From assembly GCA_027073495.1 (NCBI GenBank), contig JALSVQ010000159.1, forward strand, positions 1-35,998: 35,998 bases of DNA, read 5' to 3'. Source of the DNA: Flavobacteriaceae bacterium. Lineage in GTDB: Bacteria; Bacteroidota; Bacteroidia; Flavobacteriales; Flavobacteriaceae. This document shows positions 15,682-23,353 of the stretch, piece after piece. The position numbers and the translations under genes were made by a program. Within the stretch, counting starts at the first letter, position 1, and the number at the start of each line of letters is the position of its first letter. The notes beneath the pieces were generated by a model. That model was not told the origin of the DNA, did no database searches, and saw only the letters and a program-made list of their open reading frames with translations.

Positions 15682-18486
15682 ATGGCAGAAACAAAATATT
15701 TATACGAACAACTTTCTGAAAAAATGCGAGAATATCGTTTGCAATGGTCTCAAGTACCAAATTACATTACAGACAATGTAAAATACAACTTATTTGACTG
15801 GCAACAAAAAGCAATAGAAAACTTTATAGATTATCAGCAAGTAAAAGCAATAGAAAATCCTAATTCTGCTACACATTTGTTATTTAATATGGCAACAGGT
15901 ACAGGAAAAACCTTAGTAATGGCAAGTTTAATCTTGTATTATTACAAACAAGGCTATCGCCATTTTTTGTTTTTTGTAAATCAAAATAATATCGTAGGTA
16001 AGACAGAAGATAATTTATTAGACCCAACACATAATAAATACCTTTTTAAAAATCCTATAGTAATAGATGATAAAACAGTTCACGTAAACAAAGTAGATAC
16101 ATTTACGGACACTACTGATGATATAGAAATTATATTTACCTCTATTCATAAATTACACAATGCAGTATATACGGTAAAAGAAAACTCCATATTTTTAGAC
16201 GATTTACAAAATAAAAATATTGTAATGTTGGCAGATGAAGCACATCATTTAAACTCCGATACTAAAACAAATAAACAAACTGAATTAGAACTAATAACCG
16301 AACTAAAAAGTGGTGCAAGTGCCAAAGAGGTAGAAAAAAGTTGGGAACATACAATTACCAATTTAATACTTCAAAAAGGTAAAAAAAACAGTTCAGAGAT
16401 CAACAAAAATGTATTGTTGGAATTTACGGCAACTGTACCAACCAATGTAAATGTAGTAAAAAAGTATCAAGATAAAATTGTTTTTAAATTTGAGTTAAAA
16501 GACTTTTTAAAAGCAGGTTACACCAAAGAAATAAATTTAGTTTCCTCATCATTTGACAAGAAACAAAGAGTTTTACAAGCCTTACTTTTTAATTGGTATC
16601 GTTACAAAATGGGAATAAAATACAACATTCCTCATTTTAAACCTGTAATTCTTTTCCGTAGTAAATTTGTAGATGCCAAACAAGAAGAAAACGTAGGAGC
16701 AGATTATGAATTGTTTAGAGATCTTGTTGACAACTTAACAGCAAAATATTTTTCTTTTCTTAAAAATGTAAGCGTTGAAGAAGGTAATGAATTATACAAA
16801 AAAGGACAAAGTAGGATTGTAGATATTGCCAATTATTTAAAAACAGAAAAGATACATTATAGCGAAATAATAACCTATTTGCAAGATGCTTTTAAAGACC
16901 AAAATTGCATTATAACACACTCTAAAGAAAAAACAGCAATAGGAAGAAGAGGAGAAGATAAAACAACACCAGAACAAGATAAATTACTAAACAGTTTAGA
17001 AGACAAAACTAATAATATTACAGCAATATTTACGTGTATGCGTTTAACAGAAGGTTGGGATGTTTTAAACCTTTATGATATTGTACGTATGTATTCTGGT
17101 CAAAATACTGGTGGAACAAATAAGAAAAAAGCAGGTAAATCTACCGTTTCTGAAGTGCAATTAATTGGTAGAGGTGTTCGTTATTATCCGTTTAAACACA
17201 ATGATAGTATCATTAATAAGCGAAAATTTGATAAAGAACTAAATCACGAATTACGAGTATTAGAAGAATTTTATTTTCATAGTGATAATGATGAAAAATA
17301 CATTAGTGAGTTAAAGCAAGAATTGAAACGTCAAGAGTTATTACCCGAAACAGACAAGCAGTTAAAACTTTTTGATATCAAGAAAGAAATTAAAGAAGAT
17401 AAAAACTCATTTTACCATAAATTAAAAATTTACAAAAATGATTTTAAAGACAATCCAAACAAACGGAAAAGAACTTTAGAAGAGTTAAAAGTAGAATGGG
17501 AATACCATACTAAAATTGAAAGTTTAGCAGTAAAAGAAACAAATATAAAATTAGAAGAAAAGGAAGATGTTACTCGTTATACTTCTGGCAACAATAAAGA
17601 TGGTAGAACCATTGCTTTATTGTTAAAATATTTTCCTAAGCATATAATTTATAAAGCATTGCATATTCAATCTAAAAAAGACCAATCCATTTTGAGATTT
17701 GATAATCTAAAAGAAGAATTATCTATCAACACAATAGACGAACTGTTTGAAGATAAATACATTGGAAATTTTAGTATTTCTGTAGTTATAAATGGTTTTA
17801 AAGATGATTTTGAAAAATGTAAAACAGAAGATGAAAGAATAGAAACCTATTTTAGAGTAGTTTCACCAAAAGAAAACCTAAGAGTACTAAGTAAGTTTTT
17901 TGAAAAATTAGTAACCGAACTCAAACGAATATCAAAACCAAGAATAGGAACAGACTTTGAAGCAGTTCCATTCAAAGAATACTTTAACGAACCAAAACAA
18001 ATATCAGTACAAGAAGATGCTGAAAGTTATAGATTAGAGCAAGAATTAATACAAAAAGACTGGTATGCCTTAGATGCTTTTTATGGCACATCAGAAGAAA
18101 AAAGTTTAATTCGTTTCTTAAAAGGAACAATGGAAAACTTCAAAGACAAATATGAAGAAGTCTATTTATTAAGAAATGAGGAAGTCTATAAAATTTACAA
18201 TTTTGATGATGGAACAGGATTTATGCCCGATTTTTTATTATTCCTAAAAACAAAAGAGGAGAATTTATACTATCAAGTTTTCATTGAACCAAAAGGTTCT
18301 CATTTGTTAGAAAAGGATAAATGGAAAGATAAATTCTTAAAGGAAATAACCAATAAATATGGAGCAAAAACAATATTGAAAGAAGAAAGTAAGAATTATC
18401 GTTTAGTAGGTTTGCCTCTTTACAATAAAGTAACAGAAAATACTTTTAGACAATCAGTAAAAGCAAATTTAAGTTTAGAAATATAA
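15682..18486 (+). CDS. Type III restriction enzyme Res subunit (helicase-nuclease)
   Basis: This 934-residue protein couples an ATP-dependent DNA helicase to a nuclease and cuts DNA when two unmodified sites are engaged. Walker A is MATGTGKTLVMA at about residues 68-79 and Walker B is ADEAHHLN around 185. FTATVP is the helicase motif III, and a late LIGRGVRYYP is motif VI. The C-terminal PD-(D/E)XK nuclease is complete: D850 in GFMPDFLLF and E869-P-K871 in FIEPKGSH. Length and order match type III Res proteins. The gene reads without interruption. Res needs Mod for activity and site recognition, so the broken mod probably silences it. Confidence 0.92.
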   Translation: MAETKYLYEQLSEKMREYRLQWSQVPNYITDNVKYNLFDWQQKAIENFIDYQQVKAIENPNSATHLLFNMATGTGKTLVMASLILYYYKQGYRHFLFFVNQNNIVGKTEDNLLDPTHNKYLFKNPIVIDDKTVHVNKVDTFTDTTDDIEIIFTSIHKLHNAVYTVKENSIFLDDLQNKNIVMLADEAHHLNSDTKTNKQTELELITELKSGASAKEVEKSWEHTITNLILQKGKKNSSEINKNVLLEFTATVPTNVNVVKKYQDKIVFKFELKDFLKAGYTKEINLVSSSFDKKQRVLQALLFNWYRYKMGIKYNIPHFKPVILFRSKFVDAKQEENVGADYELFRDLVDNLTAKYFSFLKNVSVEEGNELYKKGQSRIVDIANYLKTEKIHYSEIITYLQDAFKDQNCIITHSKEKTAIGRRGEDKTTPEQDKLLNSLEDKTNNITAIFTCMRLTEGWDVLNLYDIVRMYSGQNTGGTNKKKAGKSTVSEVQLIGRGVRYYPFKHNDSIINKRKFDKELNHELRVLEEFYFHSDNDEKYISELKQELKRQELLPETDKQLKLFDIKKEIKEDKNSFYHKLKIYKNDFKDNPNKRKRTLEELKVEWEYHTKIESLAVKETNIKLEEKEDVTRYTSGNNKDGRTIALLLKYFPKHIIYKALHIQSKKDQSILRFDNLKEELSINTIDELFEDKYIGNFSISVVINGFKDDFEKCKTEDERIETYFRVVSPKENLRVLSKFFEKLVTELKRISKPRIGTDFEAVPFKEYFNEPKQISVQEDAESYRLEQELIQKDWYALDAFYGTSEEKSLIRFLKGTMENFKDKYEEVYLLRNEEVYKIYNFDDGTGFMPDFLLFLKTKEENLYYQVFIEPKGSHLLEKDKWKDKFLKEITNKYGAKTILKEESKNYRLVGLPLYNKVTENTFRQSVKANLSLEI

Positions 18487-18488
18487 AA

Positions 18489-18575
18489 GCCAACGCATAA
18501 GCCATACACATTTGCAATTCGCTACAGCCAACAGCACAAGCCAAAAATTGCAAAAGAGTATGGCTTGCCAACGCT
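18489..18575 (+). repeat. Palindromic repeat B, right copy
   Basis: This 87-base element begins GCCAACGC and ends GCCAACGCT, the same termini as 12227-12315. CACATTTG (18507) and CAAAAGAG (18551) lie 44 bases apart. AAGCCATAC...TTTGCAATT pairs with AATTGCAAA...GTATGGCTT, making a long hairpin directly after the res stop. Confidence 0.72.
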
Positions 18576-18612
18576 AAAAGCAGTACATAAAAAACAGCCA
18601 GTTGGTAACAAA

Positions 18613-18722
18613 GTGTAAACGTAATTGCGGGTTTTGTATTTAACCAAAAATTTGTATCTTTGAACAAAGTTTAGTGCTAAAATGAAAGGTAAGTGACTTG
18701 AAATCCGCAACTACGTTTACAC
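18613..18722 (+). repeat. Palindromic repeat A, right copy, with an embedded promoter
   Basis: The arms GTGTAAACGTAATTGCGG (18613-18630) and CCGCAACTACGTTTACAC (18705-18722) close a 110-base hairpin, in the same orientation as 12068-12175. Inside, TTTG (18633-18636), an 18-base spacer and TATCTTTG (18655-18662) form an excellent Bacteroidota promoter directed at the next gene, whose ATG is 57 bases past the repeat. Confidence 0.82.
18655..18662 (+). promoter_or_regulatory. Promoter inside repeat A (TTTG-N18-TATCTTTG)
   Basis: Both elements of the Bacteroidota promoter are present at the ideal spacing (TTTG 18633-18636, -7 element 18655-18662). It is the best promoter match I found in the window, and it points at the MutS-related gene at 18780. 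Confidence 0.6.
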
Positions 18723-18779
18723 AAACCGTTGTCATTAATAGTAAAAAAAATCAAAACGCTATACATTACAAATTAGTCA

Positions 18780-20429
18780 ATGATAAAAGATATTCTAAAT
18801 CAAATAAAATATACAATCTCACAAATATCATTTAAAAGAAAGAAAGGTATAGAAGAGAGACTTAAAGAATCATTTGGAGAAATGAAAGTCGACTCTTTTA
18901 ATTTTGAAAGCATAGAGAAATATTTTAGAAAAAAAGATAATTCGAAATCATACCAAGTATTATCAGATAAGACTTGTAATGATTTAGATTTTGATGAGTT
19001 ATTTATGTATTTGGATAGGACAAATTCGAGAATAGGTCAACAGTATTATTACAATAAACTTCGAAATATAAACATTGATAAAAGTCAAACAGAATTAGAT
19101 GAAGTAATAATATCCGAATTATTAGAAAATTCTGAATTAAGAATTTCTATTCAAAAAAGATTAGCGAAACTAAATCATAAAGATGCTTTTTATATCGCTA
19201 CACTATTTCAAGAAGAACATATAAATCGCCCAAAATGGTTTTATCTTGTTCCATTCTTATCAATCGCAAGTTTTGGAACATTAGTTCTTTCTTTTTTTAT
19301 GCCATCATTTTTCATACTGTTAATTGCTATATTTTGTCTAAATTTTATAATTCATTATTGGAATAAAAATAACTTAACCCAATATGTGAGTTCCTTACCT
19401 CAATTATTAAAACTTAATAATATTGCTTCACACTTATTGGTAAATCCTCTTTTGAAAAAATTAAATCCAAATTTATCAAAGTCTATAAAAATAATCAATG
19501 AGGTAAAAAATAGAATGTCATTTTTTCAACTTGAAGCAAAACTTCAAGGAGATTTTGAGATAATTGCTTGGTTTATTTTTGAACAAATTAAAACACTTTT
19601 CTTATTAGAACCTCTACTCCTATTTGGAGTTCTGAAAAGGTTAGATACTAAAAGAAACGAAATTCAAGATGAGTTTAAGTTTATTGGACATATTGATATG
19701 CTTATTTCAATAGCATCTTTGAGAAATGGTCTTGATGTATTTTGCATACCTAATATAAACGCCTCCGATAACAAAATTATAGCAAATGAAATTAGTCATC
19801 CTTTACTATTTAATTGTAAAACAAATAGTATTGAAATATCAAAAAAATCAATTTTACTCACAGGTTCTAATATGTCGGGTAAGACAACTTTTATACGAGC
19901 AATTGGTTTAAATATAATTACAGGGTTAACCATTAATACTTGTTTTGCTAAATCTTTCAGTTTCCCTGTACTTAAAATATTCTCGGCTATTCGTATCAGT
20001 GATGACTTAATGAACAATAAAAGTTATTATTTTGAAGAAGTCTTAACGATAAAAGAAATGCTTTCTGAAAGTCGAAAGAATGAAAATAATATTTTCCTTT
20101 TAGATGAAATATTTAAAGGCACTAACACAATAGAACGTATTTCTGCGGGAAAAGCTGTACTATCTGCCCTTACTAAAGAAAGCAACATAGTTTTGGTAGC
20201 AACACACGATATAGAATTAACAGATATGCTTTCTAACGAATATGAGTTATATCATTTTAGCGAAACTGTCGAAAATAAAACAGTTGGGTTTGATTATAAA
20301 TTAAAAGAAGGAAAGCTAAAAAACAGAAATGCTATAAGAATACTTGAAATTAATGATTACCCAAATGAAGTTGTAAATGAAGCTTTAAGAATCTCAAAAG
20401 AATTAGATAAATCTATAATACCTAAATGA
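18780..20429 (+). CDS. MutS-related ATPase with transmembrane segments
   Basis: This 549-residue protein has only the C-terminal ATPase half of MutS. Walker A is LTGSNMSGKTTF at about residues 360-371, Walker B is IFLLDEIFKGTNTIER, and VATHDIELTDML follows. There is no mismatch-binding domain. Two adjacent hydrophobic segments at about 154-192 (WFYLVPFLSIASFGTLVLSF and FILLIAIFCLNFIIHYW) suggest anchoring in the membrane. The N-terminal 150 residues include a MutS core-like part (LFMYLDRTNSRIGQQYYY). Such membrane-bound MutS relatives occur in Bacteroidota, with no role I know of. It is a single gene behind repeat A, so probably a separate cassette rather than part of mismatch repair. Confidence 0.75.
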   Translation: MIKDILNQIKYTISQISFKRKKGIEERLKESFGEMKVDSFNFESIEKYFRKKDNSKSYQVLSDKTCNDLDFDELFMYLDRTNSRIGQQYYYNKLRNINIDKSQTELDEVIISELLENSELRISIQKRLAKLNHKDAFYIATLFQEEHINRPKWFYLVPFLSIASFGTLVLSFFMPSFFILLIAIFCLNFIIHYWNKNNLTQYVSSLPQLLKLNNIASHLLVNPLLKKLNPNLSKSIKIINEVKNRMSFFQLEAKLQGDFEIIAWFIFEQIKTLFLLEPLLLFGVLKRLDTKRNEIQDEFKFIGHIDMLISIASLRNGLDVFCIPNINASDNKIIANEISHPLLFNCKTNSIEISKKSILLTGSNMSGKTTFIRAIGLNIITGLTINTCFAKSFSFPVLKIFSAIRISDDLMNNKSYYFEEVLTIKEMLSESRKNENNIFLLDEIFKGTNTIERISAGKAVLSALTKESNIVLVATHDIELTDMLSNEYELYHFSETVENKTVGFDYKLKEGKLKNRNAIRILEINDYPNEVVNEALRISKELDKSIIPK

Positions 20430-20737
20430 TAAAATACTAATGGCAACAATGGCTAAAATTCATTTGAGTTGAAGAGGTAAGTTGAAAGTGATGAGCTTTG
20501 AATAAAGTCCGCTAAAAGTAAAATTTGATGTTTAAAATGATAAAAATTAAAAATAAAATTATTACTTTTAGCTCAGTAATAAACCGAAAATTAAGAGCTT
20601 TGAAATCCCAAACGAAATCTTAGCCTAAACGATAAAAAAGAGGACTAAGAATTTTTGATTTCCAAAAAATTTATTGAAAACACCACCGAAATAACAGTTG
20701 TAATAAAGTGATTATTTTGTTATAAAAAAATAAAAAT
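20430..20737. other. Intergenic region with no recognised gene; one hairpin
   Basis: This is a 308-base AT-rich gap. GCTAAAAGTAA (20511-20521) is the exact complement of TTACTTTTAGC (20562-20572), with a 40-base loop. GAGCTTTGAA is present twice, at 20494 and 20595. No repeat A or B copy is found here, although the MutS-related cassette ends at its left edge. I see no convincing promoter for the next gene beyond a near-miss TATTTTG. Confidence 0.5.
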
Positions 20738-21601
20738 ATGAAGGTATATCCTATAGAAACGGGCAATTTTAAACTTGATGGCGGCGCTATGTTTGGTGTT
20801 GTTCCCAAAACACTTTGGCAACGCACCAACCCTGCGGATAGCAATAATCTTATCGATATGAGTATGCGCTGCATGCTTATAGAAGATGGTGACAGATTGA
20901 TACTTATTGATACAGGAGTTGGTAACAAACAATCAGATAAATTTTTTTCCTATTATTACCTTTTTGGTGATTTTTCTTTGGATACCTCTTTGGCAAAATA
21001 TGGCTTTCATCGTGATGATATCACCGATGTTTTTCTTACGCATTTGCATTTTGACCATTGTGGCGGCGCTATTGAATACAACAAAGCGCATACTTTTTTG
21101 CAACCCGCTTTCAAAAATGCTAAATTTTGGTCGAATAAAAACCATTGGCAATGGGCTACAGAACCCAATGCGCGCGAAAAAGCATCTTTTCTCAAAGAAA
21201 ATATCAACCCTATGGAATTTAGCGGGCAGTTAAACTACATAAACTTACCAACTGATACCGATTTAATAAAAAATTCTGAATTAGGTTTTGATATTTTTCT
21301 AGCCGATGGACATACCGAAAAACAAATGATACCAATGCTTGATTACAAAGGGAAAAAACTTGTTTTTATGGCAGATTTATTACCTTTGGTAGGCAGTATT
21401 CCTTTACCTTACGTTATGGGTTATGATACAAGACCACTTTTAACTCTTAATGAAAAGTTAAAATTTTTAAATAAGGCAGCAGACCAAAAATATTTCTTAT
21501 TTTTGGAACATGATGCAAATAACGAACTTTGCACCGTAAAACACACCGAAAAAGGCGTGCGTTTGGACAAAACATATACTTTTGACGAAGTATTTAATTA
21601 G
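20738..21601 (+). CDS. MBL-fold metallo-hydrolase
   Basis: This is a 287-residue metallo-beta-lactamase-fold protein, probably a dizinc hydrolase. The metal-binding signature is THLHFDHCGG with H102, H104, D106 and H107. It is preceded by the beta-strand ILIDTGVGNK and followed by the third-ligand region (ADGHTEKQ) and a later FLEHDANNEL. The subgroup resembles lactonase-like MBL proteins, but the substrate cannot be fixed from sequence. There is no signal peptide, so it should be cytoplasmic. The S8 protease gene follows after 25 bases and may be co-transcribed. The stop is TAG. Confidence 0.88.
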   Translation: MKVYPIETGNFKLDGGAMFGVVPKTLWQRTNPADSNNLIDMSMRCMLIEDGDRLILIDTGVGNKQSDKFFSYYYLFGDFSLDTSLAKYGFHRDDITDVFLTHLHFDHCGGAIEYNKAHTFLQPAFKNAKFWSNKNHWQWATEPNAREKASFLKENINPMEFSGQLNYINLPTDTDLIKNSELGFDIFLADGHTEKQMIPMLDYKGKKLVFMADLLPLVGSIPLPYVMGYDTRPLLTLNEKLKFLNKAADQKYFLFLEHDANNELCTVKHTEKGVRLDKTYTFDEVFN

Positions 21602-21626
21602 TATAAAATTAAAATAAATATAAATC

Positions 21627-23270
21627 ATGAAAATTACTAAAATTTCTTTATTTACACTCGCATTAACCCTAGGGCTTGCTAGTTGTAAAACTATTGATAT
21701 TGCCAAAACAGCTGGAGAAAACCAAGTTGTTTCTGTAACTACAAAAAAAGAATTATCTCAAAACGAAAAAGATAATTACCAACATCTATCACTTATAGAC
21801 AATCAGATCTCTGGTGTCTCTGCTGACAAAGCACACAAAGCTTTAGAAGGTATGACACCAACTACTATTATTGTAGGAGTTGTAGATTCTGGAATGGACA
21901 TTGAGCACGAAGATCTTAAAAATGTAATCTGGACCAATGAAGATGAGATTGCTGGAAATGGTATCGACGATGATAAAAATGGATTTGTAGATGATATTCA
22001 CGGATGGAACTTTCTTGGGAAAGTAGAAGGTGAAACACTAGAAGTAACCCGTTTGTACAAAAAACTAAAACCATTATACGAAGGAAAAACTGAAGCTGAT
22101 GTGCCTGTAGAGAAAAAAGCAGAATTTAAACTGTATCAAAAAGTAAAAGCAGATTACACAAAACAATTTGAAGAAGCTACAGCTATGTACGGACAGTACA
22201 AAATGATGGCAGATAAATACACAACAGTTAAAGCTGCTATAGCAAAACAATTAGGTAAAGACAATTTTACACTAGAAGAAGTAGCTGCTATCACTACAGA
22301 TGATGAAGCACTAAAAGGAGGTGTCCAATTTTATACCGCTATGGCTAAACAAGGTGTTGATGAAAAAAGATTTGCTAGAGCTATAAAATATTTCAAATCA
22401 AAAGTAGATTTTTATCTTAATACAGAAAAAGATTTTAGAGCTGTAGTTGGAGATAATACCGATGATATTAATGACAATCACTATGGTGATAATGACATTA
22501 TCGGAAACAAAGAAACAGAAGAACATGCAACGCATGTTGCTGGTATTATTGGAGCAGAGAGAAACAATGGTATCGGTATGAATGGTATTGCTGGTCATGT
22601 AAAAATAATGGCTGTACGTGTTGTGCCAGATGGTGATGAGCGTGATAAAGATGTAGCATTAGGCATCCGTTATGCTGTAGATAATGGAGCTAAAGTAATC
22701 AATATGAGTTTTGGTAAAGGTTATTCTCCACATAGAAAATGGGTTGAAGAGGCTATTAAATATGCTGCAAAACACGATGTATTATTAGTTAAAGCAGCTG
22801 GTAATGACAATGCTAATGTAGATGAGACACCACAATTCCCTACTGATTTAGCAGAAGATGGTATAAACGAAGTAGCTGATAATGTGATTTCTGTTGGTGC
22901 TTCTACACCTTACTTCAATGAAAAACTACCTACAGATTTCTCAAACTACGGTCAAAAAGGAACTGATGTTTTTGCTCCTGGATATAAAGTGTATTCTACA
23001 ATACCAAATAATAAATATGAATACTTTGACGGAACTTCAATGGCTTCGCCAGTAGTTGCTGGTGTTGCTGCTGTGATACGTTCATACTTTCCAAAATTGA
23101 CTGCTGGACAAGTAAAACAAATCATTATGTTAAGCGGTAATAAAACAGATCAAGAAGTAGAACTTCCTGGTGATGCTTCTAAAAAAGTACCTTTCACTAC
23201 GATTTCAAAAACAGGAACTGTAGTAAACCTTTATAAAGCAATAGAACTTGCTAAAAAAGTAAGTAAATAA
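21627..23270 (+). CDS. S8 (subtilisin-like) serine protease, lipoprotein
   Basis: This is a 547-residue secreted protease. The signal peptide ends in the lipobox LASC, with C20 as the lipidation site. The catalytic triad is D87 (VVDSGMD), H300 (EEHATHVAG) and S471 (DGTSMASP), with oxyanion N393 (AAGNDN). About 210 residues separate D87 from H300, against about 30 in subtilisin. The extra segment (about 130-280) is helical and Lys/Glu-rich, as in several flavobacterial S8 proteins. It should sit on the outer membrane or in the periplasm. It is convergent with the next gene across a bidirectional terminator. Confidence 0.92.
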   Translation: MKITKISLFTLALTLGLASCKTIDIAKTAGENQVVSVTTKKELSQNEKDNYQHLSLIDNQISGVSADKAHKALEGMTPTTIIVGVVDSGMDIEHEDLKNVIWTNEDEIAGNGIDDDKNGFVDDIHGWNFLGKVEGETLEVTRLYKKLKPLYEGKTEADVPVEKKAEFKLYQKVKADYTKQFEEATAMYGQYKMMADKYTTVKAAIAKQLGKDNFTLEEVAAITTDDEALKGGVQFYTAMAKQGVDEKRFARAIKYFKSKVDFYLNTEKDFRAVVGDNTDDINDNHYGDNDIIGNKETEEHATHVAGIIGAERNNGIGMNGIAGHVKIMAVRVVPDGDERDKDVALGIRYAVDNGAKVINMSFGKGYSPHRKWVEEAIKYAAKHDVLLVKAAGNDNANVDETPQFPTDLAEDGINEVADNVISVGASTPYFNEKLPTDFSNYGQKGTDVFAPGYKVYSTIPNNKYEYFDGTSMASPVVAGVAAVIRSYFPKLTAGQVKQIIMLSGNKTDQEVELPGDASKKVPFTTISKTGTVVNLYKAIELAKKVSK

Positions 23271-23303
23271 GGTTCGTTTTTACGAGTTATAATTCATTTA
23301 AAA

Positions 23304-23336
23304 ATGCCACTAGTTTATTCTAGTGGTATTTTTTTA
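23304..23336. terminator. Bidirectional intrinsic terminator
   Basis: ATGCCACTAG (23304-23313) pairs with CTAGTGGTAT (23320-23329, one G-U) across a 6-base loop. It is followed by a run of seven T on the plus strand and preceded by A5 that serves the minus strand. It separates the convergent protease and surface-protein genes. Confidence 0.85.
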
Positions 23337-23353
23337 TTTTAAAAAAATCATAG

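Noticed and set aside
12068-18722. Repeats A as integron attC sites
   Set aside because: The ends do not show the RYYYAAC and GTTRRRY core sites, and no integron integrase is in the window. The cassette-like arrangement is real, but the mechanism is unknown.
18487-18779. Small genes in the gap between res and the MutS-like gene
   Set aside because: The frames here are on both strands of repeats A and B and are low-complexity. The hairpin structure explains the sequence better.
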